From Planctomycetota bacterium (GTDB lineage Bacteria > Planctomycetota > UBA1135 > UBA2386), in contig JACKHZ010000012.1 in the NCBI GenBank assembly GCA_020638735.1, positions 248,001 to 312,000 on the forward strand: a DNA stretch of 64,000 nucleotides, written 5' to 3'. Both the position numbers and the translations under genes were made by a program. The notes under the pieces were generated by a model that had not been told where the DNA came from, made no database searches, and was given only the letters and a program-made list of their open reading frames with translations. Numbering within the stretch: position 1 is the first letter of the stretch; the number at the start of each line of letters is the position of its first letter. Positions 34,305 to 43,372 of the stretch are shown here, piece after piece.

Positions 34305-36599
34305 TCACCGGATGTGGATGTCGACCGTGTCGCTGAGGTCGAACATGTTGCCGAGGCACTGCGTGCCCGCCAGCGTCCAGCCCTGCACCGATAGCGTGAG
34401 GCCGACGACCCCGGGGTTCAGCGGGATCGTCCAGGTCAGCGGGTTGGCCAAGATCTGCGCGTCCCACACGCCGACCGTGCAGTTGCAGCCGAGCGCGTTG
34501 ATCGGGACGATGCCCGGGTAGCCGAACAGCGTTCCCGACAGCGCGCCATTGCCGACGGTGATCGTCATCGTGCCGCCGATCGTGGTGGTGCCGCTGGGCG
34601 AGATGCTCAGCGTGCCGCATTCGGACGCGAAGTAAGTGAACGACGAACCCGACGCGTAGCCGCCGTACTCGTAGACTTCGACGTCGTTGTCGCCGAGGTT
34701 GACGTCGGCGACGACGTAGTCGGAGCGGAACACCATCCCGCCGCTGTTGAAGCTGCAGATGCGCGGACGCACCTCGTCGGACACCGACAGGCCGAGGCCG
34801 GCGCGGTTGTCCTGGATGCGCAGCGCGTCGAGGATCGGATCGTAGGCGACCGTCGAGACCTTGGTCTCCTCGTCGGCGGTGCCGCCGTACGGCTCGCTGT
34901 AGGTGATCGCGAAGCGCGTGCCGTCGGAGTCGATGTCGGGGTCCTTCTGGTCGAAGCCGGCCGACAGTTGGTCCTCGGCGGCGCTGAGGTTCAGCGTCTT
35001 CCGCACCATCAGGCTGTCGTCGACCAGGCGCAGGTAGACGTCGTCGTCGGTGCCGGAGACGTCACTCAGGTACGCGATCATGCTGTAGTAGGTGCCTTCG
35101 ACCTGCACCCGCGAGCTGGCGGACGGCGAGAACTCGTTGTTGACGCTGCCGGCGATGGTCGTGTCGGGCGTGCGGATCGTGCCGTTCCAGTCGATGCGGG
35201 CGGCGTGCACGTCCTCGTCGAACGGCGCGGTCGGCCAGGTGCGCTGCCACGCCACGTAGTGCATCTGTCGATCGTCCGACTTCGAGATCGACGGGTTCGA
35301 CTCGTTGGTCGAGGTGTTGGCGAGCACCAGCGGCGGGACGAGGCGCAGGGTGCCGTCCTGGTTGATCTGGCGGTAGTGGATGTCGTGGTTGCCGACCGCG
35401 GTCTCGTGCTCGTAGACGACCGTGAAGTAGGCGTCGATGCCGCTGTGGGGGTCGCCGCCGACATCGGGGCGGAAGTTGTTGCCCGGCAGGCTGCCGCCGG
35501 TGCCGGCGCGCTCGATGTCGATCTTGGGCCCGAGCACGCCGGTCTGGTCGATCAGGCGCCCGCGGATCGACGAGGTGGTGCCGACGTCGACCTGCGACAC
35601 GACCAGGAACTCGGCAGATTGGAAGTTGCCGGCCACCGCAGCGTGGACCCAGCTCTCGAACGTGTAGTCGATGTGCACCGGCGAGCCGATGATGTCGGTG
35701 AGGTTCGTGTCGAGCAGCGTCGCGAACACGTCCTGGTCGCCGGCGCTGAACTGGTTGCGCCAGATCACGCAGGACAGGTCCGGCGACTGCAGCGTGGCGA
35801 TGTCGGCCATCGTCTGCAGGTTGGTCTCGGTCGAGGCGATGCCGAGGTTGGTCTGGATCACCGGGTCGAGCACCAGCGGCAGCGTGGCGCGGACGACGAA
35901 CGACGCCGGGATCTCGATGTGCGCCGAGGTGCCGTTCCAGTCGATCGTCAGCGGCGTGCTGGCGCCGACGGCGTCGGTGGCGACGGCGTGGTGGTAGGTG
36001 ACGGTGCCGTGCTCGTTGCCCAACTCGATGCCGCCGTCGATCGCCCGGCCGGTCAGTCCGCCGGTGAACGACAACTCGACGGCCACCGCGCCGCGGTTGG
36101 GCAGCGTGGCGAAGACGAACGACTGCTCCACTTGCCGCAGGCCGAGGTCGAGCACTTCGGTCAAGGCGCCGCGGTCGGTGCGGACCACGGTCGCGCCGGC
36201 GACCGGCTCACCGGGGCTCAGCGCGAGCGGTTCGCCGCCGACGCTGGTCTGGGTCAGCTCGATGCGCACGGGGAAGTTGCGCGGCGCGTCGGCGCCGAAG
36301 AACGGCACGAAGGTGAAGCCCAGGCCGTCGACGCAGCCCTTCCAGTCGTGGCCCATCAGCCACAGCGGGCCGTGGGCCTCGGGACGGTCGACCAGCACGT
36401 GGTCGGGCAGGTGGCGGATGCGCGCGTCCGGCCGCGCGCCGCTGCGGCGTTGCGGCAGGTCGGAGGCCGGCTTCGGGGCGGCGTGGGCGACGCCTTGCTG
36501 CGGCAGCAAGCGCGGCGTGACGGGTTCGCGGGGCTCTGGCAGCTGGGCGGCGACGGCGCTCGAAAGGGCGGCGAGGGTGAGCAGGATGCAGGGATTCAT
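34305..36599 (-). CDS. Large secreted protein of unknown function
   Basis: The protein has 764 residues from the ATG at 36599 (MNPCILLTLAALSSAVAAQ, a signal peptide). The middle contains repeated beta strands with DxD-rich turns and YVAWQRTW, DPDIDSDGTRFAITYSE-like segments, reminiscent of a propeller read-out of time-series-like blades. The last 100 residues (GTLSISPSGT, then LGCNCTVGVWDAQ and GTQCLGNMFDLSDT) look like a C-terminal domain shared among planctomycete secreted proteins. No catalytic motif is visible. It is probably an envelope or exported structural protein. Confidence 0.7.
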   Translation of the reverse strand: MNPCILLTLAALSSAVAAQLPEPREPVTPRLLPQQGVAHAAPKPASDLPQRRSGARPDARIRHLPDHVLVDRPEAHGPLWLMGHDWKGCVDGLGFTFVPFFGADAPRNFPVRIELTQTSVGGEPLALSPGEPVAGATVVRTDRGALTEVLDLGLRQVEQSFVFATLPNRGAVAVELSFTGGLTGRAIDGGIELGNEHGTVTYHHAVATDAVGASTPLTIDWNGTSAHIEIPASFVVRATLPLVLDPVIQTNLGIASTETNLQTMADIATLQSPDLSCVIWRNQFSAGDQDVFATLLDTNLTDIIGSPVHIDYTFESWVHAAVAGNFQSAEFLVVSQVDVGTTSSIRGRLIDQTGVLGPKIDIERAGTGGSLPGNNFRPDVGGDPHSGIDAYFTVVYEHETAVGNHDIHYRQINQDGTLRLVPPLVLANTSTNESNPSISKSDDRQMHYVAWQRTWPTAPFDEDVHAARIDWNGTIRTPDTTIAGSVNNEFSPSASSRVQVEGTYYSMIAYLSDVSGTDDDVYLRLVDDSLMVRKTLNLSAAEDQLSAGFDQKDPDIDSDGTRFAITYSEPYGGTADEETKVSTVAYDPILDALRIQDNRAGLGLSVSDEVRPRICSFNSGGMVFRSDYVVADVNLGDNDVEVYEYGGYASGSSFTYFASECGTLSISPSGTTTIGGTMTITVGNGALSGTLFGYPGIVPINALGCNCTVGVWDAQILANPLTWTIPLNPGVVGLTLSVQGWTLAGTQCLGNMFDLSDTVDIHIR

Positions 36600-36722
36600 C
36601 GGCGTCTTGGTGAGGGAACGGCCGCGGCTGGGTGATGGCGGCCGACCCTCAGGCTGCCGAGGGGGCCGGATCCCGCAGTGGGCGGGCAAGTTTCCCGGGT
36701 CCGGTTCCGATCGCGGTTCCGG

Positions 36723-38195
36723 CTACGCCTTCGCGACCGCCGCTGCCCAGCGCGCGAGATGTGCGTCGACCTCGGCCTGTGGCATCGACGGCTCGAAGCG
36801 CCGGTCCTCGTGCCACACCGCGGCGATCGCCCGCTTGTCCGTCCACACGCCGGCGCCGAGGCCGGCGAGCATCGCGGCGCCGAGCGCGGTCGTCTCGAGC
36901 AGCTGCGGGCGGCGGATCGGCACGCCGAGCACGTCGCTCTGGAACTGCATCAACAGGTCGTCGGCCGCGGCGCCGCCGTCGACCTTCAGCTCGGCGAGCG
37001 GTCGGCCGCTGTCCTGCTCCATCGCGCGCAGGATGTCGACGTTCTGCAGCGCGATGCCCTCGAGCACGGCGCGCGCGAGGTGCGCCCTGGTGGTGCCGCG
37101 CGTCAGCCCGGTGATGACGCCGCGCGCGTCGGGGCGCCAGTGCGGCGCGCCGAGGCCGGCGAACGCGGGCACGACGACGACGCCGCCGCTGTCGGGCACG
37201 GATGCGGCGAGCGCTTCGATGTCCGACGACTTGTCGATCAGGCCGAGGCCGTCGCGCAGCCACTGCACCGCGGCGCCGGCGACGAACGCCGAGCCCTCGA
37301 GCGCGTAGGCGCGTTCGCCGGGGATCTGCCAGGCGACGGTCGTCACCAGGCCGTGCCGCGACGGCACTGCGCGGTCGCCGGTCTGCAGCAGCAGGAAGGC
37401 GCCGGTGCCGTAGGTGCACTTGGCCTCGCCGGGGGCGAAGCACGCCTGGCCGAACAGCGCAGCCTGCTGGTCGCCGGCGATGCCGGTGATCGGGATGCCG
37501 TCGGGCAGGCCCGGCACGCCGCGCGTGTGGCCGAACCCTCCGGCGCACGGTCGCACTTCGGGCAGCACCGCGGCCGGCACCGCGAAGCGGCGCAGCAGTG
37601 CGTCGGACCACTGCATCGCGTGGATGTCGAACAGCAACGTGCGCGACGCGTTGCTGACGTCGGTAGCGTGCACCGCGCCGCCGGTCAGGCGATGCACCAG
37701 CAGGCTGTCGACGGTGCCGAAGGCGAGTTCGCCGCGTTCGGCGCGTGCGCGCAGTCCGGCTTCGTCGAGCAGCCACGCCAGCTTGGTCGCCGAGAAGTAC
37801 GGGTCGATCGGCAGCCCCGTCGCCGCGCGCACCTCGTCCTGATGGCCTTCGGCGATCAGGGCGGCGCACTGCGGCGCGGTGCGGCGGTCCTGCCAGACGA
37901 TCGCGCGGTGCACCGCCGCGCCGGTGCCGCGGTCCCACAGCACGGTCGTCTCGCGCTGGTTGGTGATGCCGATCGCGGCGAGGTCGGCGGTCGGCACCTT
38001 CGCCGCAGCCAGCGCTTCGCCGATGGCGCCGAGCACGCTCTGCCAGATCTCGTCGGCCTCGTGTTCGACCAGCCCCGGCTGCGGATAGTGCTGCGCGAAC
38101 TCGCGGTAGCCGCGGCCGACCAGCCGCAGCGCGTCGTCGAGCACCAGCACGGTGGTGCCGGTGGTGCCTTGGTCGATGGCGAGCAGGTGCGTCAT
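36723..38195 (-). CDS. glpK: Glycerol kinase GlpK
   Basis: This 490-residue FGGY-family kinase phosphorylates glycerol to glycerol 3-phosphate. Family features are intact: AIDQGTTGTTVLVLD at the start, AIGITNQRETTVLWDR, AIVWQDRRT, ATGLPIDPYFSATKLAWLLD, the ATP site GIAGDQQAALFGQ, KCTYGTGAF and KVDGGAAADDLLMQFQSD. No glycerol facilitator or dehydrogenase gene is adjacent. It shares a symmetric promoter region with the divergent peptidase gene at 38286. The region 36600-36722 shows no feature. Confidence 0.95.
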   Translation of the reverse strand: MTHLLAIDQGTTGTTVLVLDDALRLVGRGYREFAQHYPQPGLVEHEADEIWQSVLGAIGEALAAAKVPTADLAAIGITNQRETTVLWDRGTGAAVHRAIVWQDRRTAPQCAALIAEGHQDEVRAATGLPIDPYFSATKLAWLLDEAGLRARAERGELAFGTVDSLLVHRLTGGAVHATDVSNASRTLLFDIHAMQWSDALLRRFAVPAAVLPEVRPCAGGFGHTRGVPGLPDGIPITGIAGDQQAALFGQACFAPGEAKCTYGTGAFLLLQTGDRAVPSRHGLVTTVAWQIPGERAYALEGSAFVAGAAVQWLRDGLGLIDKSSDIEALAASVPDSGGVVVVPAFAGLGAPHWRPDARGVITGLTRGTTRAHLARAVLEGIALQNVDILRAMEQDSGRPLAELKVDGGAAADDLLMQFQSDVLGVPIRRPQLLETTALGAAMLAGLGAGVWTDKRAIAAVWHEDRRFEPSMPQAEVDAHLARWAAAVAKA

Positions 38196-38204
38196 GGCGC
38201 CTGT

Positions 38205-38280
38205 CGACAGTACGGGGTGTGCGCCGCGCGACAACACGGCAGTGCCATGGTTGTCGCGGGTCGCCGTGGCCGTACTGTCG
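38205..38280. promoter_or_regulatory. Symmetric bidirectional promoter between glpK and an S41-type peptidase gene
   Basis: Two nested perfect inverted repeats share one axis: CGACAGTACGG (38205-38215) with CCGTACTGTCG (38270-38280), and CGCGACAAC (38227-38235) with GTTGTCGCG (38250-38258). Read in each direction, the inner arm gives TTGTCG and the outer arm TACTGT, 16 nt apart, that is matched -35 and -10 boxes. The start codons lie 7 nt (peptidase) and 11 nt (glpK) after the -10 boxes. Confidence 0.7.
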
Positions 38281-38285
38281 CGCAG

Positions 38286-39605
38286 ATGAAGGCCATGCTC
38301 GCCGTGCCCTGGATCGTCGGAGCCCTCGCCGCGCAACAGGCGCCCAAGGTCGTCTCGTTGACTCCGCCGCACCTTTCCGAGGTCGACGCCGGGAGCACCA
38401 CGCAGCTGGTCGTCGAGTTCGACCAGCCGATGAGCGCCGCCGGCTACTCGTTCTGCGGCGGCGGTCCGACGTTCCCCAAGGTCACCGGGCAACCGAAGTG
38501 GCGCGACGACCACACCATCGTCGTCGAGATCGAGGTCGAACCGGACCACGACTACTCGATGGCGCTCAACTGTCCGTCGTCGACGAGCTTCCGCAGCAAG
38601 GCCGGGGTCGTGCTCGAGTCGGTGCCGTGGTCGTTCACGACGCTGCCCGCGCATCTGCGGCCCGCAGCCGAGCAGAAGAAGCGCAACCAGGCGGCGCTCG
38701 AGGTGCTGATGCAGACGCTCGACGAGCGCTACTCGTACCACGACCTGCGCGTGCACGACTGGCCCGCGCTGCAGAAGGCGCACGAAGAGACGATCGTCGC
38801 CGCGCGCACCGATCGCGGCTTCGCCGCGGCGGCGGCGACGATGCTGCGCGCGACCGGAGACCTGCACCTCTACCTCCGCCTCGGCGAGCGGACCTTCGCC
38901 ACGGGCTCGCGCGCGATCGACCCGCTGTTCCGCGACAAGCTGCTGCCGCGCTACATGGCGGTGAAGAAGGTGCAGGACCGCGTGCTCTCCGGTCGCACCG
39001 ACGACGGCATCGGCTACCTGCTGATCGCCGGCTGGACCGCGGACGTCGACCCCGAGATGGTCGGCGGCGCGATCACCGAGCTGGCCGACACCAAGGCGCT
39101 GATCGTCGACGTGCGACCCAACGCCGGCGGTGACGAGGCGATCGCGAAGAAGGTCGCGGCGTGGTTCGTGGCCGGAACCAGGGTCTACGCCAAGAACCGC
39201 TTCCGCGAGCGCGCAGGCGACCAGGGCTTCGGCGAGGTCATGGAGCGCACCATCACCGGCAACGGCGAGGATCGCTCCTACGAGCACCCTGTCGCCTTGC
39301 TGACCAGCCGCTACGTGATGAGCAGCAACGAGGCGTTCGTCTTGATGATGCGGCAGGCGCGGCGCTGTACGGTCGTCGGTCAGCCCACCTACGGCAGCAG
39401 CGGCAACCCGAAGCCGTTCGAGCTCGGCAACGGCGTCACCGCGATGGTGCCGACGTGGCAGGCGATGCGGCCGGACGGGGTGTGCTTCGAGGGCGACGGG
39501 CTCGCGCCGGACGTGTTCGTGCCGTGCACGCCCGACGACTATGCCAGCCGCGACCCGATCCTCGAGAAGGCGCTCGAGGTGCTGCGCGAGCAGCTGGCGC
39601 GCTGA
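38286..39605 (+). CDS. Secreted S41-family (tail-specific protease-like) peptidase
   Basis: The 439-residue protein has a signal peptide (MKAMLAVPWIVGALAAQQ). Residues about 22-118 form a bacterial Ig-like sandwich (PPHLSEVDAGSTTQLVVEFDQPM, then WSFTTLPAH). The C-terminal half is the S41 core: TKALIVDVRPNAGGDEAIA and MSSNEAFVLMM with candidate nucleophile Ser347. A Lys two turns later is not obvious, so activity is uncertain. There is no PDZ domain. It is divergent from glpK and may be co-expressed with it. Confidence 0.75.
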   Translation: MKAMLAVPWIVGALAAQQAPKVVSLTPPHLSEVDAGSTTQLVVEFDQPMSAAGYSFCGGGPTFPKVTGQPKWRDDHTIVVEIEVEPDHDYSMALNCPSSTSFRSKAGVVLESVPWSFTTLPAHLRPAAEQKKRNQAALEVLMQTLDERYSYHDLRVHDWPALQKAHEETIVAARTDRGFAAAAATMLRATGDLHLYLRLGERTFATGSRAIDPLFRDKLLPRYMAVKKVQDRVLSGRTDDGIGYLLIAGWTADVDPEMVGGAITELADTKALIVDVRPNAGGDEAIAKKVAAWFVAGTRVYAKNRFRERAGDQGFGEVMERTITGNGEDRSYEHPVALLTSRYVMSSNEAFVLMMRQARRCTVVGQPTYGSSGNPKPFELGNGVTAMVPTWQAMRPDGVCFEGDGLAPDVFVPCTPDDYASRDPILEKALEVLREQLAR

Positions 39606-39778
39606 TCGCGGTCGCCTGGGGATCGCGGTCGCGCGCTGCTCGCTAGTGCCCGGTGGTGTGCGGCTTCGCTCGCGGTGTTACCGATTGGCAGGATGGTTCG
39701 TGTGCCAGCGGTGGCGGATGCGGGCGGCACATGGCTTGCTCGATGGCAGCGCTCCCATTGACCCCTCCGAGCCTGCCC

Positions 39779-41278
39779 ATGAACCACGACAGAACCCTCG
39801 CGCTGGCGGTCGCCGCAGTCCTCTGCGGTGCCGTCTCGGCGCAGTCCGTCCACCTCAACGCGACCGCTGGCGTCAGCGTCGGTCTTGGCACCGCCATGCC
39901 GGCCGACTTCGCCGTCTCCGGTCCGCCGCAGGCCCCGTACGTGCTGCTCGTCGACTTCGTGCCCGGTCCGGGCCTGCTCATGGGGCGGCCGGTGCAGCTC
40001 GGTGTCAGCTCTGGTCTGACGCTCTTGGCGGCCGACTTCCTTGGCCAGTTCGGCGCCGGAGGAACGTCCGTCAACGTGCCGCCGGTGCCGCAGCTGGCCG
40101 GCCTGACGATCTACTCGCAGGCGCTGGTCGTGACCACCGCGGCGCCCAACGGTCTGTTCGTGCCGTCCAACGGCGAGAGCACGATCCTCTACGGCACGTC
40201 GCAGGCGCTGGTCGAGCGCTTCGACTTCCCGCTCGCCAACGGCTTCACCGGCAACTTCGACCCCAACTCGGTCGGCGAGGTGCGCGGACGCTTCGTGCTG
40301 CGTCAGGTGCAGCCGGTCGACAACGGCGACGTGCTCGAGGTGCCGACCAGCGACACCGTGCCGGCGCACGCGAGCACCTTCTTCACGGGCATCCAGACGC
40401 CGCTCGATCCGCGCGGTTGTCGCGCGCAGTTCGTCTACCGTGCCGGCGACCTCGGCGCCAACGGCACGCCCGAGGTGTTGCGGCGTGCATGGTGGCGCGT
40501 GGCCGACAACCAGGGCGTGTTCCACGACGTCTTCCAGCAGGTCGCGATCCGCGTCGGGCACACGACCGTGCAGCCCGACTTCTCGATCGACTCTTGGTCG
40601 GCGTTGCCGGCCTATCCGACTTCGGGCCTGTCGGCGGTGTTCTCCAACAACGAATCGTCGGCGCCGGTGCAGGTGCGCAACGGCGCCTACTCGATCGATC
40701 CGGGCCAGCTGGTGCTGGGTCTCGACCGCTCCGGGCTCGGTCGCTACCTCGATTGGGGCATCGAGCCGGGCTTCGTCTACAACGGCACCGACAACCTGCT
40801 GCTCGACGTGCGCACCGAGCCGTCGCCGACGTCGCTCGGCCTCAACGGCGCGCAGGTCTACCTGACCGTGCTGTCCGACTACCTGCCGGCGGCGCGCAGC
40901 ATCGCCCGCGCGATGTTGCCGATCGGCACCATCGACCCCGATGCGGTGACGGTCGCCGCCCAGCGTGACAACGCCATCCACGACATGGTGTTCGAGTTCG
41001 CGCGCGTCGAGGCGACCGCGCAGTCGCCGTTCCGCAGCGGCGGCCCCAACCCCGACTACCAGCCGGCGATCCTCGCCGCGCGCACGCCGGGGCAGAGCTA
41101 CGTCGAGGTGCGCTTCCGCGGCGCCGACGACGCGGCGGGCAGCAACGCGACGCCGTTCTCGCTCGACGTCAACGTCGCCGACGGCAAGGCGTACCTGCAG
41201 TACTCGATCAAGCTGGTAGCCGACGTCGTCACCGGTGAGGTGCCGAGCGTCGACACGCTGGTCGTGCCGGTGCAGTGA
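39779..41278 (+). CDS. Secreted hypothetical protein
   Basis: The protein has 499 residues from the ATG at 39779, with a signal peptide (LALAVAAVLCGAVSAQ). The rest is beta-rich, with a GLTIYSQALVVTTAAPNGLF segment typical of C-terminal domains in planctomycete secreted proteins, here in the first third. I see no catalytic motif. The upstream 173 bases contain no gene. An earlier in-frame start at 39653 would place a Cys-rich stretch before the signal peptide and is rejected. Confidence 0.68.
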   Translation: MNHDRTLALAVAAVLCGAVSAQSVHLNATAGVSVGLGTAMPADFAVSGPPQAPYVLLVDFVPGPGLLMGRPVQLGVSSGLTLLAADFLGQFGAGGTSVNVPPVPQLAGLTIYSQALVVTTAAPNGLFVPSNGESTILYGTSQALVERFDFPLANGFTGNFDPNSVGEVRGRFVLRQVQPVDNGDVLEVPTSDTVPAHASTFFTGIQTPLDPRGCRAQFVYRAGDLGANGTPEVLRRAWWRVADNQGVFHDVFQQVAIRVGHTTVQPDFSIDSWSALPAYPTSGLSAVFSNNESSAPVQVRNGAYSIDPGQLVLGLDRSGLGRYLDWGIEPGFVYNGTDNLLLDVRTEPSPTSLGLNGAQVYLTVLSDYLPAARSIARAMLPIGTIDPDAVTVAAQRDNAIHDMVFEFARVEATAQSPFRSGGPNPDYQPAILAARTPGQSYVEVRFRGADDAAGSNATPFSLDVNVADGKAYLQYSIKLVADVVTGEVPSVDTLVVPVQ

Positions 41279-41299
41279 CGCCGCGCGCCGGCGCGGACT

Positions 41300-42721
41300 C
41301 TACGACCAGACGAACGTCACCGTCGCCTTCGTCGCCGAGCTCGCGCGCACGCGCACCCACTCGGCGGCGAAGCCGGTCGGGAACTCGTGGTGGAGGTACT
41401 CGCCGCGCTGCGCGACGAACGTCGCGTACGGTCGCCAGCGCCCGTCGCCGAGCACGTCCACCTCGACGGTGAAGTCGCACTGAGCCCCGCTGACCGAGAT
41501 GTGCATGCACTTGTGCTCGTAGCCATGCATCAGGAACGGGTCGCTGGTCTGCTGCGGCGCGAGCTGTTCGTCGAGCCACACCGAGCCGGAGCCCAGCGGC
41601 TTGCCCCAGCGCCACAGCTCGTCGAGGTGCCCGAACCACAACCCGGACTGCGGCTGGCCGACGGCGTTGTCGGTCTGGTCGCCGGCGAGCACCAGCATGC
41701 CGCGCCACGACACCACGTCGGGGCAGATGCGCAGGTGCGTCGCGATCGGCCGCACGCCGGCGAGGTGGCCGCCGTAGACCATCGACGGCAGCTCGAAGAA
41801 CGTGCCGAACGCGTCCATCAGGTAGCGCTCGGTCTGCACTTCGCGGATGCGCATCCACTCGGTGTTCCACGTGTGGTCCCACGCGCGCGAGCCCTTCGGC
41901 AGCAGGTAGCGCTGCCACTTGCCCTCGTGCAGCACGCGCAGGATCACCGCCTTGCGGTCCCAGCCGAGCGCGTAGAGCGTGTTGCCGTAGCGCGCGCCGG
42001 CGGTCGGGTTCTGCTTGCCGGAGACCTCGACGAACGGATTGGTCTCGAGGATCGTCCAGCTGGTGCCGTCCCACTCTGCGAGTCGACCCGCGGCGCGCTG
42101 GCCGAGGAACTCGGGTTCTTCGTAGGTGTTGTTGGCGACGACCAGCCGGCCCTGCGCGGTGAACGCGCCCTTGAAGTGCGGCTGCGCGCCGCTCGGGATG
42201 TCGAGGCGCTTCTTGACGTCCTGCAGCTCGGTCGCCGCGAGCGTCGCGACGTCGACCTCGAACAGCAGGCCCTCCATGGTCAGGAAGTAGACCTTCTCCC
42301 TGGGCGCGGTCAGGTGGCGCGCGGTCGCCGTCAGGCGATGGCCCTTCAGGTCGTCGATGGTGCGTACGTTGCCGTCGGCGTCGATCGCGTGCGGGCCGAG
42401 GAACACCTGCTTCGACTCCCAGTGCACGAGGCGGTTGGCGAACGTGCCGGTCACCGACGCCGGGTGTTTGCTCAGCAGCATGTTCGCGTCCATCGAGTAG
42501 AGGCCGATGCCGTCGCCCTTGACGTGCGCGACGTAGCCGACCGCCCACAGCTTGTCGGCCCACGGGATCAACGCGCCGATGCCGGTCTCGCTGGTGCTGC
42601 CGACGCCCGGTGCGAACACGGTCGCCTGCGGCAGCACGTTGCCGACGACGAGCGGGTGTTCCTGCGCGGTCGCGACGGCGAGCGAGAACGCGAACGGGGC
42701 GGCGAGCAACGGCGCGTGCAT
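41300..42721 (-). CDS. Secreted hypothetical protein, possibly beta-propeller
   Basis: The 473-residue protein has a signal peptide (APFAFSLAVATAQ). The body shows regularly spaced strand motifs, each with a short aromatic G-rich turn (ADKLWAVGYV, REKVYFLTMEGLLFEVD, GRLVVANNTYEE, GNTLYALGWDRK, RGMLVLAGDQTD), which suggests a propeller. The C-terminus (HISVSGAQCDFTVEVDVLGDG) looks like a separate sandwich domain. Function is unknown. TAGCAT lies 6 nt before the ATG, overlapping the promoter of the divergent DUF1697 gene. Confidence 0.65.
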   Translation of the reverse strand: MHAPLLAAPFAFSLAVATAQEHPLVVGNVLPQATVFAPGVGSTSETGIGALIPWADKLWAVGYVAHVKGDGIGLYSMDANMLLSKHPASVTGTFANRLVHWESKQVFLGPHAIDADGNVRTIDDLKGHRLTATARHLTAPREKVYFLTMEGLLFEVDVATLAATELQDVKKRLDIPSGAQPHFKGAFTAQGRLVVANNTYEEPEFLGQRAAGRLAEWDGTSWTILETNPFVEVSGKQNPTAGARYGNTLYALGWDRKAVILRVLHEGKWQRYLLPKGSRAWDHTWNTEWMRIREVQTERYLMDAFGTFFELPSMVYGGHLAGVRPIATHLRICPDVVSWRGMLVLAGDQTDNAVGQPQSGLWFGHLDELWRWGKPLGSGSVWLDEQLAPQQTSDPFLMHGYEHKCMHISVSGAQCDFTVEVDVLGDGRWRPYATFVAQRGEYLHHEFPTGFAAEWVRVRASSATKATVTFVWS

Positions 42722-42738
42722 CGCGGCATGCTACCGCG
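42722..42738. promoter_or_regulatory. 17-bp gap with two overlapping divergent -10 boxes
   Basis: The two start codons are only 17 nt apart. The minus-strand gene has TAGCAT (42733-42728) 6 nt before its ATG, and the plus-strand gene has CATGCT (42727-42732) 6 nt before its ATG. The two boxes share GCATGC. The -35 regions must lie inside the opposite coding sequences, so the two genes cannot both fire at once from one template. Confidence 0.6.
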
Positions 42739-43281
42739 ATGAAGCGATACGTCGCGCTGCTGCGCGGGATCAACGTCGGCGCCGCCGGCAAGGGGCGCAA
42801 GGCCGTGCCGATGGCGCGGCTGCGCGAGCTGGTCGAAGGCTGCGGCGGCGCGGACGTCATGACCTACATCCAGAGCGGCAACGTCGTGTTCGCCGTCGAC
42901 GGCGCGCCGGCGAAGCTCGAGGCCGCGCTCGAGAACGCGATCCGCGACGAGTTCGGCTTCGACGTGCCGGTGGTGGTGCGGCCGCACGCGGAGCTGGTTC
43001 GCATCGCCGACTGTTGCCCGTTCGCCGAGGCGGCGGCGGAGCGGCCCAACCTCGTGCACGTCGGCTTCGCCAAGGGCAAGGTCACCGCCGCGATGGCCAA
43101 GGCGACCGCGCCCTACTGCACGGCCGGCGAGCGCGTCGTCGTCGTCGGCCAGGCGATCTGGGCCGACTACGCCGAGGGCGTCGCGCGCTCGAAGCTGACG
43201 CCGGCGGTGCTCGATCGGGCGTTCGGTGCGTCGGTGACGATGCGCAACGTCAAGACGCTCGGGGCTTTGGTGACGATGTGA
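42739..43281 (+). CDS. DUF1697 domain protein (copy 1 of a tandem pair)
   Basis: The protein has 180 residues, the full length of DUF1697. It begins MKRYVALLRGINVGAAGKGRKAVPM, the family signature RGINVGG-like, and shows MTYIQSGNVVF, then ERPNLVHVGFAKGKV and AIWADYAEGVARSKLT..VLDRAFGASVTMRNVKTL. The structure is ferredoxin-like and the function unknown. It has a close paralogue 91 nt downstream. CATGCT lies 6 nt before the ATG. Confidence 0.92.
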   Translation: MKRYVALLRGINVGAAGKGRKAVPMARLRELVEGCGGADVMTYIQSGNVVFAVDGAPAKLEAALENAIRDEFGFDVPVVVRPHAELVRIADCCPFAEAAAERPNLVHVGFAKGKVTAAMAKATAPYCTAGERVVVVGQAIWADYAEGVARSKLTPAVLDRAFGASVTMRNVKTLGALVTM

Positions 43282-43372
43282 AGGTCCGCGGCGTCGCCGC
43301 GCGCGCGCCGCGCGACCGCGGAGATGTGCAACATGTCGGGCAACGCGCGGCGCTTCGCGGCATGCTGACCGC

